From Gnetum montanum (taxonomy: Eukaryota; Streptophyta; Gnetopsida; Gnetales; Gnetaceae), in contig MNCI01004250.1 in NCBI GenBank assembly GCA_015680685.1, positions 64,547-128,546 of the forward strand: a stretch of 64,000 bases of DNA. Reading direction: 5' to 3'. Made by a program: the position numbers and the translations under genes. The number at the start of each line of letters is the position of its first letter. The first letter of the stretch is position 1. Below, in pieces: positions 1 to 12,502 of the stretch. The notes under the pieces are model-generated. The model was not told the origin of the DNA. It saw only the letters and a list, made by a program, of their open reading frames with translations, and searched no databases.

Positions 1-622
1 GCAAACATTGTACCTGNCGAGTCCCAAAGTAAATGGATCTTTATTCAAGCAAACATTGTACCTGAACACAAGTTTGTGTAGGACACTAAAGATGAGCTTT
101 CTGGATAAACATTGCAACAAATAAAATAGGATTTTATTATTGTCATTTATTACATGTTATTTATTACCTGTTATTTATTGTTTTCCTTCTCAACCCTTCT
201 CTCCTAGTTAGGTGCCTCAGTACGACCACTTCGAGCACGTGCGTTACGCGTGGTGATCCCAGCAACGATTAGCATTTGGTAGCCACGATTGCATCGGTTC
301 AGGGTGTTAACGGTAAGTGGGAATAGATGCTAATGCTAGGTAATTTAAACTTAGTTCATTAGTTAGAGTTAGTAATTAGTTTCTCAACCCTTTACCTCAT
401 TAGCATAGGAGACATAAAACATGAAAACTATAAAAATCATATACCTCAGACTTGCTTAACCATACATCATGACAACTACAAGTAAGTCTGGGAAGACAAC
501 CAATAATTAACCCTAAGTGTTCCATGGGGTGTGTAGGCACTTAGTCTACAGAGTTCAACCGGATCACGCGTGCTATGCTCGTATTCTTATGGTTGAGTGT
601 AGGGGTATCTCGCCACTCATCA
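1..622 (+). repeat. Athila-like gypsy LTR, 5'-truncated by the window edge; probably a solo LTR
   Basis: The sequence matches the R-U5 part of the LTRs at 56815 and 57457 almost block for block: the TTTATTCAAGCAAA block, the conserved tract around GATCCCAGCAACG, and the end GTAGGGGTATCTCGCCACTCATCA. No tRNA-Asp primer site follows base 622 (all LTRs followed by internal sequence here read TTGGCA...), so this is probably a solo LTR. The left end and TSD lie outside the window. The right TSD would be GCATT at 623-627. Confidence 0.85.
17..17. other. Single N, probable unresolved contig join
   Basis: Bases 1-16 reappear exactly at 49-64, and an N separates the copies. The two other Ns in the window are flanked by 46-bp exact duplications. 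A 46-bp overlap here would start at 19, so this looks like the same join artefact cut by the window edge. Confidence 0.7.
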
Positions 623-2660
623 GCATTTATCACATAATCCATGTCATGAACAGTTGAAAAAGCACTATCCAATGGAAAGGTATTTGGAACATTAGTAGAA
701 GTAGAAAAAGAAGGAAATACCTTATGAGTTTTAAAATGAAAATATTTATTTATAGGTCATATCTATTTACATTGTACTAAGTGAAATTCCTCTACATTAG
801 TACAAATGTAATAGTGCCTTACAGAACTACATGTAAAGCAAACCAACATTCTTATTACTTGAGCTAAATTCTAACTGTGACCATTGAGTGCAATCAATCG
901 TTGTACTTTTAGGTTGATCTTATCATAGCTAAGAGAGAAAAAGAGCATTATCATCTTCAATTTCCATCATGTTAAAAACTCATTTAACATATTTTAGAAA
1001 TTTTTTTCAACTAGCTTAGTCATGTCTATATATAAGAATATAATACAACAATTTCATTTAGATATTGTAATTAGAAGAAGCATTATACTACACTTATGAC
1101 ATTCTTAAATTAAGGAAAGCTTTGTTTTGTTTATAAAATTTTCTTATTATTCTTTACATTTGTATGATGATGAAAATTTTCCTAAATTAAAATTACTTTA
1201 TCTTAAATTTATATAGTTTTTCCAAGTCTTCATTCACATTGAAAACATCAGGTGAAACATTTAGAGATGATATGATACATAATGTATGTAGTCTTTGTAG
1301 CTTTCTTTGGAACCAACCTACTTCACAAAGACTTGAACATTTTAAGATGCTATTAAATTGTAAATATTTTTATTATATAATACATGCGAATTTGAATTTA
1401 TTTATTTTTAACCTAAGAAATAATGAAAAAATCTAGGCTATTAAATTAGGAATATACCAAATGCATAATGTCATTGGGGAGGGGGTGTTGGATCTAAAAA
1501 AATAAATAATAATTAAAAAATTTTAGAGCACATCAAATTATCAATATAGAAGAGAAAGCCTAAATTGAAAAACCTAACAATTTGGGAGATATTTTTCTAA
1601 GTTTTCATCCTTATAACCAATCCTTACATCTCTCCTTTTTAGGGTAGAAAAAGGATTAGGCATTACCCTTATTCAAAAGTGCCAAATTTTCACTTTTTGC
1701 TAAAGGGTTTCTTGTAAAGAGAAGAAGAATACTGTATACAAAGAAAAATGAATACAACAATTAGAAATAAGAAACAAATTGAAATAGAAGTTGATAACTT
1801 TATCAACTTGAGCTAACAAAATAAAAATAATTAATACTATAGGAAATGAATTAATTTTTTATCCTTCACTAAAAGCTTTCTTGATTGATACCATAATTAA
1901 AAAATGTCATCTTTGAGAACCCAATATTTAGCTCTTGAAGAAAAATTATAGCTATGCTTTTGTTGTTGAAAAATAAGCGTAGAATGAAACTTCCAAATAG
2001 AATAGGAAACAAGTAGTTGAAGATACTTCCAAATACAAAGAATGAAAATAAACAAAGTAGGTTGATCATCAAGAATGATATCATTGATGTTTAGATGAAA
2101 GTTGTAAATTGTAAATGTCTATTTCAAAGCAAGTTATGTAATTAATCATTTAAAAAATGTGAAAATGAGTATTCACTTCAACAAAGAGAACATCAAAGAG
2201 AAATAATTCTCATATGCTGAAGACAAGTATTGATTGATTAGAACACATTGCTAGAAGCTATACAAAAATGTTATTATGCAACAAAAATTAATGGTTAAGA
2301 AGTTCTTTAATAAAGAATGTATGCAAGAAAGGTTAGGTATTAAAATTTCCTTTCCTAAAAATCTTTGAATAAGAACTATATGAAATTGCTTCGAGAGAAG
2401 AAATAAAATTTATATAGAGAAAAATATACATTTCTAAAAGAACATCAAAATAATATGGTGTAAATGATAAAGCAAGATCCATGAAATTTTCAAAAAATAT
2501 TTTAAAATAAAGTTTCTCCAAGAAATGATATTCTATTTTCCTAGATAATAGGAGTCTAAAAAATTTGTTTCATCACAAGATAAATACCATAACTCATTTT
2601 ATGCTCCTAGATAGAAATTAGCTTCTAGGAAAGTTGTAGCTATAGAAGAATTGTATGCTT
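623..2660. other. AT-rich stretch with no recognised gene
   Basis: Reading frames here are short (65, 71 and 62 codons), low in complexity and rich in Asn, Ile, Phe and Lys. That is expected by chance in sequence this AT-rich. I see no domain, LTR end or splice-supported exon. It is probably very old repeat DNA. Confidence 0.5.
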
Positions 2661-2725
2661 ATCATCACCATCATCATCCTAGCCTTGTCCTAGCGAAATG
2701 GGGTTGACTAGTATGATTGTATGTT
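2661..2725 (-). mobile_element. 3' terminus of an RTE-type LINE (fragment)
   Basis: Read on the minus strand, the segment carries a CAACCCCATTT...GGACAAGGCT block and then a GATGATGATGGTGATGAT tail. RTE-clade LINEs of plants typically end in an AACCCCA(C/T)...GGAxAAGGCT block followed by short trinucleotide repeats. The body of the element (upstream on the minus strand) is not recognisable, so this is a 5'-truncated remnant. The assignment rests on the tail motif only. Confidence 0.45.
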
Positions 2726-2859
2726 GAATGATTAAAATGTGATGGGAAGTTAGTCTAGAGAATAACTTGAAAAATGCTTAATGAAAGAATTCAAAATGGT
2801 ATGACTAGATAGTGAGTGATAACTAGGGCTATTATGCTTTCTACAAAAGAAGACAAATC

Positions 2860-3385
2860 ATGATCAATAACTTGTTTGCAAAATTATTACTATTTTGAAG
2901 AAAAAATGAGGATTTTAGATACAAGGAAATAATTTAAATGTTTTATAAAAAATGTTTTAGAAAAAAAAATGTTTTATAATAGATCATCTAGTTACTCTTA
3001 AATATTGCATTGAACAAGCAAAGGGTAAAAAAGCTAAAACATTTATTTCTTTTTTCGCTTTTACTAAAGCATTTGACTCTACTGTGAGAGAATAAATATA
3101 GAGTAGACTTATCAAACTTAGAGCTGATTTTGATTTACTTAATGCTGTTAAAAATTTATACAAAGAAATAATTTCTGAATAAAAATATGAAGAAACTACA
3201 TAATTGTGTTAGTTTTATGGTAATATAGGAGTAAACTAAGGCTATCCTTTTTCACCAATATTGTTTGACATTTTTATTAATGAAATAGAAGAGTAGATTA
3301 CAGTGGCACTTACAAATCATGCTATTATTAAAGTGGATGAATCTTGGATATGGCTTTTAATCTTTACAAATGATGTAGCACTAAT
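2860..3385 (+). pseudogene. L1-like LINE reverse transcriptase fragment, part 1
   Basis: With in-frame stops ignored, the plus strand gives RT blocks in order: IEQAKGKKAKTFISF then FAFTKAFDS (the F.KAFDS motif), GVN*GYPFSPILFDIFINE (the G.QG.P.SP.LF motif), then LLIFTNDVALI, the FADD catalytic box at 3363-3374, decayed to FTND. The frame stops abruptly at 3385, where an LTR element is inserted. It resumes at 8809. This is a non-LTR retrotransposon pol gene, dead by stops and by loss of one catalytic Asp. Confidence 0.8.
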
Positions 3386-3887
3386 TGTATTACATCCCAA
3401 TTCCCAAATAGTCTTGTTCCATAACTATGATGATATTGTTCTATAACCAATTATTATAATTATTGTAATAAGACCATTAACAAAAGGACATGTTGTAATT
3501 ACCAATATGTCTTTTGAGGTAACATTTGGAGTTTTGACTTAAGATAATTCTACCCTTGAATTAAAGGTCATATTAACATGAATTTGAAAAATTGATAAAG
3601 GTGTGTAATAGGGCTAGGTTAAGCAAGATGGGAAAGAACTTAGCTATCCCTTCTGGCTAGGTATAGGACTAGCCATGGTAGCAATTTTGGATAACCTTTA
3701 AGGAATAGATGCCAAAGGAAGATAACCCTAAGAAACCATTAAAGCATAACCTAGACACATTTATTCATTTTCAAATTTCTTTATTAATAAATTTTATTTT
3801 CATTTTTTTCCTATAATGTTTACTATGCGTAATGTTAAATTTAATACATATCTAATATTTTCCATGACATCCAAGAATGAGTTGTCA
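3386..3887 (+). repeat. 5' LTR of family B element
   Basis: It shares its whole length with 8305-8803 and 14468-14938. Blocks in common are AATTCCCAAATnG near the start, TAATTATTGTAATAAGACC, GTCTTTTGAGGTAACA, GGAxxGATGxCxAAGGAAG, ATTTATTCATTTT, and TTTTCCATGACATCCA before the end. By eye the copies agree at roughly three quarters or more of positions, which implies great age. Confidence 0.75.
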
Positions 3888-3890
3888 CAA

Positions 3891-3902
3891 TTGCTATTAA
3901 AG
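3891..3902 (+). promoter_or_regulatory. Degraded primer-binding site (tRNA-Met type)
   Basis: TTGCTATTAAAG sits 3 nt after the LTR. It agrees with the usual plant TTGGTATCAGAG at 9 of 12 bases. This is the main evidence that the element is on the plus strand. Confidence 0.4.
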
Positions 3903-4321
3903 AAAACCATGATCCAAGGTAATTTAGAGTTAAGAGTTAACCATAAAGTAGTGATGAACTATGAGACATGATCCAAGGTGAACCATGAACCATCGTCCAA
4001 GATGCATCATGAATCATGCCCACCTAATACATCAACTTCCATTAGCATGGATATTAGGTGAACAAAGGACCAACAATGTATATCAACTGTAGAAGATTTT
4101 GATAAGATAAGAGGGTAACATTTCTTCAAGTAATACTTATTCATTTTATAATAATAATATTTTTAACCTAGTTCATAAATTCTCTTAGGAGGTTTCAAAT
4201 AGGAATCTAAACTACCAACTAACAACTTAGGGAAGAAATAAAGATAATCCTTAGTATTTTCCTTATTTGGTTAGAGAATCATTTTTTAGAGTTATAGGAG
4301 ATTTAGTCTTGAATTCTCAAG

Positions 4322-5105
4322 TGATGAGTGGTGAGGTACCCCTACACTCAACCATACGAATATGAGCATCTCACGTGCGATTCGGTCAAACTCCAAGGAG
4401 TAAGTACTTACACGTCTTAATGGAACACTTAAGGTTAATCAATCATTGTCTTTCCAAACTTACTTATATTGTCACGGTTGTATGGTTAAGTAAGTGTGAG
4501 GTATATGATTTTCATGTCTTTTATCTTTTTAATGTCTTATGCTAATAGGGGAAGGTGAAGAGAAATAAATGGCTAACTTTCATTAACTATTCACTAACTA
4601 AGTTCTAATTTTCCTAGCACCAGTATCCATTCCCACTTGCCGCACACACCCTGAACTAGTGCAACGCTGCTGGGATTACCAAACGTTATTCGTTACTGGA
4701 TTACCAAGCGTTGCACGCGTGCTCAAAGCAGTCGTACTGAGTGCACTTAAATAGGAGGGTCAAGGGTTGAGAGAGATTAATTATCTAGGAAATCATTTAA
4801 ACATTTAACAATAATTAATTCCTATTTAGCTTAGTTCACATGTTGCAAGGTTTATCAGAAAGTTCGTCTTTAGTTCCGTACAAAAATGTGTGCTTAGGTA
4901 CAATTTGCTCGAATAAAGATCTGTTCACTTTAAGACTCCTACTGCGGGCACATGGAAATTATTCTAACTATGGAATGGTAAAACTACAAGATTTTGGCTA
5001 AGGGACTAAATTTAGATGCCTAAAACAGGGAAAGTCACCTCTTATTTTTAGACATTGTGGTGGGCTGCAATATCATAAGGGCGAACGTGATATCATGGAT
5101 CATCA
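4322..5105 (-). repeat. Solo LTR, Athila-like gypsy, with perfect TSD
   Basis: A complete 784-bp LTR on the minus strand: in plus orientation it starts TGATGAGTGGTGAGG and ends GGATCATCA. It is flanked by identical 5-bp TSDs TCAAG at 4317-4321 and 5106-5110. No internal sequence is present, so the element was removed by LTR-LTR recombination. The U3 palindrome array is nearly gone. It is nested in the interior of the family B element and so is younger than it. Confidence 0.92.
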
Positions 5106-5669
5106 TCAAGCATCCAATCCCCTAAATACCATGTTCAACACTTAACTTGATTCAAGTTATTAACAATTTTATAAAAAACAACTAGAAAACATAATTGAAT
5201 CTAACATAAGGAAATTGAGCTAGTCATAAATTCTCTCTACTTAACTAGTAAGGATCATTAGCAAGGGATATGTGGGGAAATTAACATTCATTAAAAAATA
5301 ACAATGTATCTTATCCTCTTAACCACTTCTCTAAGATCTAACAAAGTTAGCTTGATACTCCCTTTCTACTTTTCTAAAAATTTATTTCATAAACTAACTT
5401 AAGTCATCTAGAAGTCCTAATATTATCCTTAAATTAGCATATTAAGACCAATTAGAGAAAAGAACTAATTTTAGTCTCCTAAAATCATATAAATTTAATT
5501 TAGTTTTCATACCTTAAAACTATGTCAAATGTGTAGTACTAATTGATACTATTCAAACACTACCAATTTCATCTCTATCAGACTTACGGTTAGGAAGATA
5601 TCAAGGTTTGAAATTTTTTTAAAAATATGATCTAATTAAAAATTAATTAATAATTTTTAAAATTTAAAG

Positions 5670-5750
5670 GCGTAGAATTGAACCCATGGCCTATTGCTTA
5701 AAATGTAAATTCCTTAACATCTTCTTACTAGCCACTAAGCCAATTTAGCC
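5670..5750 (-). mobile_element. tRNA-derived SINE-like remnant
   Basis: On the minus strand an A-box-like TTGGCTTAGTGGCTAG (5728-5743) is followed by a B-box-like GGTTCAATTC (5675-5684), then an AT-rich tract. These are the two internal RNA polymerase III promoter elements. Box spacing (69 nt from A-box start to B-box end) is longer than in most tRNAs, so a SINE head or a class-II-tRNA relic is more likely than a functional tRNA. Confidence 0.4.
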
Positions 5751-6158
5751 AACTATGCATATTAAGTGTAAAAATAATATATATTTTTATGAAATAATAA
5801 ACAAATAAATAAATTTTATCATGCTAGGCTGTGTAGGCCCTATGTTAGCTTGTTGCATCAACCTTATGTAGTAGAAGCTGCATGCTTGGCATGGCATGCA
5901 CTGTAGCCTTCAAGGCTACAAGTAAAATAAAAATCCTTCTTTCAGGTGGATGCTTCTTCATGCTCAACAATAATCCACATGTTTTACCACATCCTTTGTG
6001 CCCATGATCATTTAGATTGCTATTGCCCATGCCACCTATTATGCCTTTCCTCACATTTTCCACCATGTCATGCCACTTGCCACACATGTCATGATCTTCC
6101 TTGACGAATCCATTACCTACCTTTGCCCTCACCATCCATAAGGATCTATAATATGTAT

Positions 6159-6352
6159 GGATATTGGTGGTCCATATTGACCTATGATGTCTACAAACAT
6201 TGATGGTCCATATTAGCCCAAGAACCCATGAACACCATGGATACCATGAATATTGGTGGTTTGTATTAGAATAGACACTTATGAATACTAGTGGTCTATA
6301 CTAGGCCCAACCCTCATGGAAACTAGTGATCTACACCAAGCTGGACACTAGT
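6159..6352. repeat. Degenerate tandem repeat, about five units
   Basis: Units of roughly 35-50 bp begin with ATATTGGTGGTCCATATT or variants (ATTGATGGTCCATATTAG, ATATTGGTGGTTTGTATTAG, ATACTAGTGGTCTATACTAG, AACTAGTGATCTACACCAAG). They carry diverged tails with ATGA or ATGGA. The repeat lies inside the family B element and codes for nothing I recognise. Confidence 0.55.
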
Positions 6353-8304
6353 CATATTTTTAAATTTCAAATTATTGATTATAAAATTTAAATATAATCT
6401 CATGTAAATTTATGCACAAATAAAGTTATTGTATGGCTGGTAGAAGTTGACATAAAAACATCATTAAGCATGCTAGTCTCAGAGCAATATTAGGATGTGT
6501 GATTTCTTGAAAAGTTCTCGAGAAGTCTCAAGATTTGTATCAAAATTTTTAACTTCAAAACCTTGTAATTTTTTATTTGAAAGTCTTTTTAGATGATAAA
6601 ATTATTATTTCTACTAGATTTCAACCTTCCAGATGCAATGGTGAAGTTAGATTCAACGTACGAGACCCTAGAGATTAGTTTTTAATCCCATTTCTTACTA
6701 TGCTTTAATAACCTTGAGAGCTAAAATTAGCATAAATTGGACATTTGATGCTCATTTTCAACAAATAAATACTTGCTCCTAATATTTTTCAACATTTTGA
6801 ATCTAATGGTGATGTTAGATTGGTCATTTTGGAAGTTGATAATCAAGTAACAGTTAAATTGTGTCGTAGTAAGCTATAACCTAGATCAACTAACCATGTC
6901 TAATCATCTAATGGTTATGTTTAATAAATTTGATTTTTTTTCATCTTGATTCATTGGACTAAAAGATTAGGATATAGTTATTTCTGTAGAATTTCTAGGG
7001 TAGGATTTGTGGTCTATGTAACCAAACCTAGATTAGTAACCTGGAGTTCCTTCTAGTTACACTACTAAATTCAGTGTCCCAAGGGGGTAAAAACATCATT
7101 AAAAGTACAAGGAATGAAGCCAAATAATATTGAAGGAATTAAGAAATTGAAGATTTAATTAGTAAATCAATAATATAAAGTATACTTGTACTAATCCAAC
7201 AAGCAAGTAGATCATTTAGCAAAGATCAACCATCATGGAGAATCATAGCCTTGTCTTGACAAGACATATGATATCCATGATGGAAAATGGATTCAAAATA
7301 AGCATGAAGGTTGCAACACAAAATGTGCTTAAAAGGATCATAGTTAGTGATAGAAAACATTTTATATTATTTAATTTTATTTACAAAGAAGCAATGTTTG
7401 AGTTACACATGATTTGAAGGAAAATTAGAAGAAATGATTTTGAAAATTCCATAGCTCCAAACCAAAAGGAATAAACAATGACTAAGGTTTCAAAGAAGTC
7501 ATTTTTCTTGATGTTGGTATTAAAGATGTAGTCATACATTCATCATATCATCCCATTGGTTAGTGCATAATTCGTCTACATTGAAGTATCTATAGATAAG
7601 TCAAGTTTTTAAATTTAGAAATAGCAGTTATTCATTAGTGGTATCCATTATGACCCACTATTCACTAATTCTATTGTGATGAGTGCAAAAGTTTGGTTAA
7701 CACCCTTCACCCAAAATGTGGTTAATATCCAATTTTTCCAAGTCATCAAACTTATAAATTCATAAAGCAAGATCAAGCATTACCATCCTTAATATGGTCC
7801 TCTCGTCATATTTCCCTTATGATGGAATTACGACTATAACCTTTGATCCCTAGAGAAAAATGAAAATCAAGGAAGTTTCTTCATCTTGCTTTTATTTATT
7901 TTATTTTTTATTTTTCTTTCCTTATTTAATTTATATTATTTAAATTAGGTAAGTGAAATATTCTTATGTAATACAAGTTGGGAATAAGAATTTGCCCTAC
8001 CTTCACTTGGGTAATTAGAGACATGAGTTGCACTTAGTATAACCATGGTTAGAACTAGCGATTAGTAGTTGGTAAATCTTTAATTCACCTCTTGATATTG
8101 ACTAGAGATTGCTATAAGTTTTTGACATGATTGATTTATTTTCCTTAAATATTTTTCTCACTTATATTTTATTTGCAAAATAAGTAGAAGAATTTTAAAT
8201 ATTCAATATTATTTTAAAGAAGAAATCAAAGCATTAGAACATGAAGAGAGATTTTAACGCAAACTTGTTTGAGGATGAATGAAAAATAACAAGATAATTT
8301 AGCA

Positions 8305-8803
8305 TGTCTCTATTCCCAAATGATACAATTTTGTAATTATGATGATGTCATTAACCAAGTGTTGTAATTATTGTAAAAAGATTCTTAATAGAAGGGCATA
8401 TTGTAATTATAAGCATGTCTTTTAAGGTAACAATTGGAAGTTTGACCTGAGTTATTTATATCTAGAAATTATATGTCATATCAACATGGATTTATAAAGT
8501 TGGTAAATGTGGGTAATAGGGTTAGGTGAAGCTAGACATGAAGGAACTTAACCATCTCTTCTAGCCAAATACAAGTCTAATCATGATGGCAATGCTGAAT
8601 TATTTCTAAGGGATGGATGTCGAAGGAAGCTAATCCCAAGCAACCCTTAGAACATGACTTAAAGACATTTATTCATTTCCCCATTTTCTTATTGAAAAAG
8701 TTCCCTTTTATTTCCTTGTGTATTTTCCTTATTATGCTCACTACATTATGTCAAATCTAACATATATTTGGTGTTTTTAATGACATCCAGGAATGTGATG
8801 ACA
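8305..8803 (+). repeat. 3' LTR of family B element
   Basis: Second copy of the family B LTR, starting TGTCTCTATTCCC and ending GTGATGACA. Just upstream is CAAACTTGTTTGAGGATGAATGAAAA, which resembles the end of the internal region of many plant gypsy elements. No clean polypurine tract remains. Confidence 0.7.
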
Positions 8804-8808
8804 TAAAT

Positions 8809-8960
8809 AGAAAAATTCAAAAATAAGGTTCAAAGGAGTGTTGCATAAAGTATAAAAAGTTTGTAAATGTACAAAAATGAAGGTGATTGTTGATGAAACA
8901 ACATTTCTTATATTAACTTGTAGTCAACTACAATATACTCTTTTTTTTAGATGATACTTG
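8809..8960 (+). pseudogene. L1-like LINE reverse transcriptase fragment, part 2
   Basis: Resumes the LINE frame broken at 3385. AGAAAAATTCAAAAATAAGGTTC followed by ATGTACAAAAATGAA matches the segment just after the FADD box in the second LINE copy (9184-9290). It holds stops and is followed by sequence of unclear origin up to about 9136. Confidence 0.6.
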
Positions 8961-9136
8961 TATGTGATAAATATCATAATAGAATCACAAAGTTCCACAT
9001 ATTATAGGATATTGTGGAAAAACATATAATAAAATATCATGAAAACTTTGGCTTGTGGTTGAAATTCATATTGGTAACACAATATGTATAATAGTAGTAG
9101 GCGGAAGCATGAAGCAATGTCAAACATGAGGGGCCC

Positions 9137-10780
9137 TAAAGTGGATGAATCATGAATATGACTTTTAATCTTTGTAGATGATGTAGCACTAATAGAAAAT
9201 TTAGAAACAAGGTTAAAAGTAATGTTGCATCAACTACAAAAATTTTATCAATGTACAAAAATGAAAATGAATTTTGATAAAAACAAAAAGTACTAATTTG
9301 TGAAACTAATAAGAGATGTTACACTTTTCAGCTAAATAATAATAAAAAACTTAAGATTGTGGATACATATACATCAACTTATAACACCTTGATAACCTAA
9401 GCTTAAGCTAAAAAGGTATTACATGGAAAATAAACGATAGCCTAATAAGAATCAATGAATTGTAAAAAAAATTCCAAGCAATGTAATAAGCATCAATAAA
9501 AATAGATATAGATGAGAACAAAAAATACAAATTAGATTACATATAAATTGTAAAAGAATAAATTAAATACAAAAATAACAATGCCAATAGTCCATTATGT
9601 ACAGAGCTTAAGTTGTTCACTAATAACTATTTAAAGCCCCTAATGCCGAAGCCAAAAATACATAAAAACCATATAAAAATTATAACAATAGAATAAACAA
9701 ATTAATATCTAAAAAATAACAAGACATTTGGTCATTATTGATTCAAAAAATAATATCCAAATAAAAAATTCTAAATTAACGTGATGAAACAACAACTTAA
9801 ATAAACAATGTTTGGGAGTATAATGCTTTGAAAATTATAAGTGGAAACATTGTATATCATAGTGAATTGCAAATGGTTGGAAGCCTTTATATACACTAAA
9901 AGAAATGTAACAATCATGGTATTTAAATTTAATAACTCTAAAATATCTTTTTCAAACAATTCTAGAAACTACAATGCTTTATGGTTGTGTGGTATTGGGC
10001 CCAAGTCTTGATCAAGAATCATAGTATAAAAATTGAAAAATTTCAAAATTAGTTCTTGCTAGATGAATTTAAGATGAAATCTCAAGTTCCATATACAATG
10101 CTTTTATTAAAAGATAATTTGTTACATTAGAAGCTAAAGTAATGTATCCATTTTTAACATTCTACTTGAATAATAGAAATAACAAAAAGATCTTAGGAAA
10201 GATCATTCAAAAATTTCAATATCAAGAATGGTTCCATGAAGGACAATTATGGCTACAAGAATGGAGTATTGATAATATTGATGGAATACTAAATTCAAAA
10301 CAAGATTGGAAACTTGTTACAAAGATATGATAAAATAAGGCACAAATACAACAAAAAAAACTTCAATTTTACTGGCAAAATATTAGAGGTGGTAGACATG
10401 ATAATATAAAATATTTATATGCAATAATTCTAATATACATGAGAGTACTAATTAATCAAGTTAGAATGAGATCACAACATAACCAAGTTGAAAGTAGAAG
10501 ATGCAACAATGAGTAACATGAAGATAGAATATGTAGATTATGTTTACTACATGTGGTAAAAGATGAAAAACATGTATTATTATAATATTGCAAAATAAAT
10601 TTCTTTAGGAAAAATGGCAAATCTCTAGCTAGTCTTTATATGAGCTATTCAGACTACCAATGTTAGTTCTAGGGAATTATATAAAAGATGCATTTAACTT
10701 ACATGAATATTGGATACATCTATTGTGCTTAGGATTTATTGCTACTGATGTATTTTGCACAAGCTTATTTTTTTATTAGA
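9137..10780 (+). pseudogene. Second L1-like LINE fragment: RT core to C-terminal Cys/His motif
   Basis: Starts with the same VDES..LLIF segment as at 3330. Here the catalytic box is intact: FVDDVALI at 9171-9182. The segment after it repeats the part-2 sequence at 8809. Near the end, RICRLC...DEKHVLL.YC (about 10526-10590) is the CxxC...H...C motif typical of L1-type ORF2 C-termini. Many stops lie between. It is a 5'-truncated second copy of the same LINE family, lying tail-to-tail with the minus-strand LINE that ends near 10965. Confidence 0.7.
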
Positions 10781-12502
10781 TTATTTGGGTCTACATAGAT
10801 GTAATAAAATATTAGTATCAATGTATTAGATATCATAAAAAATTTTGAATTTTTTACAAAGTTAGAAACTTTCCAAATAATTTTCATATTTTTTATCTAA
10901 AAGTGTAGTGATAATTGCATTATCTAAGCCTTATTAACTTTGTTATAAATAATATCATTTTTTATAATTATCTCATATGGAGCTTTGGAGTTAATGGGAA
11001 AACAAATCGATCACCCTTCCAAAAATTATTTGAAAACACTTGATGCAAACTATTGTCAACTTTAAATAAATTATCAAGATTAGAAATTAATCTTCCAAAA
11101 GTTTTTCTTTTCATTCTATTCAAATCATAGAGGCTAGAGACCTCTTTCCATGTAATCCATCTATCATGAATATTTAACCAAGAAATTCTAGTAATTCCTA
11201 ATTTGTTCCAAGTCATGTATAATTTAGATGCATGAGGAGCCTATGCTCCTCCTTCAATAAAATAAAGCCAGCATGGAATAATTTGCTTAAGCTTATCTTC
11301 TAAAATTGCAATATGATTGTAGTTCTAATACTTGTTAAATATGCTTCATGTCTTTCAAATTTTAAGCACTGAAGAATTAGAAATAAAAATAGCTTTAAGA
11401 AAAAGAAAACAATAAATAAAATTATTAGAAGACAAACTATTATCATTTTTTGGTTTTTCATGTATAAGTCTATTTCTAAGAAAGAGTATCTAAACATTAT
11501 CTCTATCAATGTATTTTGTAGTTCATTTTGCTAAGAGAGAAACACCTTGCTTATAATAATGAATAAAGGCAAGTCCCCCATCTTTCTTGTTAGTAGTGCA
11601 AATATTCCAAGAAACTCTAGAAAAACCTTTATTATTTTGCTTAATAGACCATACAAACTGATGAATAATTTGATCAATTCTATTATGATATGAAATGAAT
11701 ATTTATTACATTTGAAAACCCATAGGATCTTTTGGACAAATATTACATTTTCATGAAAAATAAAGATACACTCTACAAATTAACCAAGCACCAGTGGGAG
11801 CATCAAAAACAAATTAGACAAACTATTTGTTGTAACATTATAATGTTATCTCAAATGGGTAGTCATAGCATAAGAAAGAAATACATGTAAATGATCTTCA
11901 AGAGCTTTTGATTTGAACAACTTGCATATGCAGTCTTCTCAGGGAAGTTCAATCCATCTTCCACTTTTAATTTAAAGTGATAAGAACTTAAGTGAAGTTT
12001 GCTAATAGCATTTTGATACTTGATGGGAAAAGCAGTTGAGAAATAGTGAGCTTCTATTATAAGAAGCTTTTGTAAGGGCCCAAGAGCTAAATTAATAAAT
12101 ATGAGTAGACTAAAACATTTGCTTAATAATTAAAACTTTTTAAGCGAAGATAAGCTTTTTCTCTTTTTATTTATCAAACTTATTTTCAATTTTATCAGCC
12201 GAATGATTTCATAAATATTCAAATTAGGCTTAAAAGTAAAAGGTATTTATAAAATATTGAAAATAAATTCTTTTTTTAAGATTTTCCAATGCTTAAGAGG
12301 AACCCACTCATTAAGATTAAAATTACAATAAATAGCATATTTTAGAAATATTCCTCCACTCTAATTTATAATATTAATGTTTGTAAAGAATTATTAATCA
12401 TACAAAAAGAATCATTTGCAAAGTGCATCTTAAGCATTTATGTACCTTGATTATCAACTAAAATTCTCTTGATGATATTTGTTTAAAAATCATAATGCAA
12501 GT

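Larger units (their letters stand above)
3386..8803 (+). mobile_element. Old LTR retrotransposon (family B) inserted into a LINE
   Basis: Two diverged direct repeats of about 500 bp (3386-3887 and 8305-8803) start TG and end TG(T/A)CA. They split a LINE RT frame whose two halves lie at 3385 and 8809. Flanks CTAAT (3381-3385) and TAAAT (8804-8808) agree at 3 of 5 positions, as for a worn TSD. A decayed tRNA-Met-type primer site follows the left LTR, so the element reads on the plus strand. The interior is about 3.6 kb once a nested solo LTR is removed. I could not recognise gag or pol in it, so it is either non-autonomous or decayed beyond recognition. Confidence 0.7.

Noticed and set aside
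5845-6135. 96-codon minus-strand open frame (Gly/His/Met/Lys-rich) as a gene
   Set aside because: It lies inside an old LTR element next to a degenerate tandem repeat, with no domain and no support from splice or start context.
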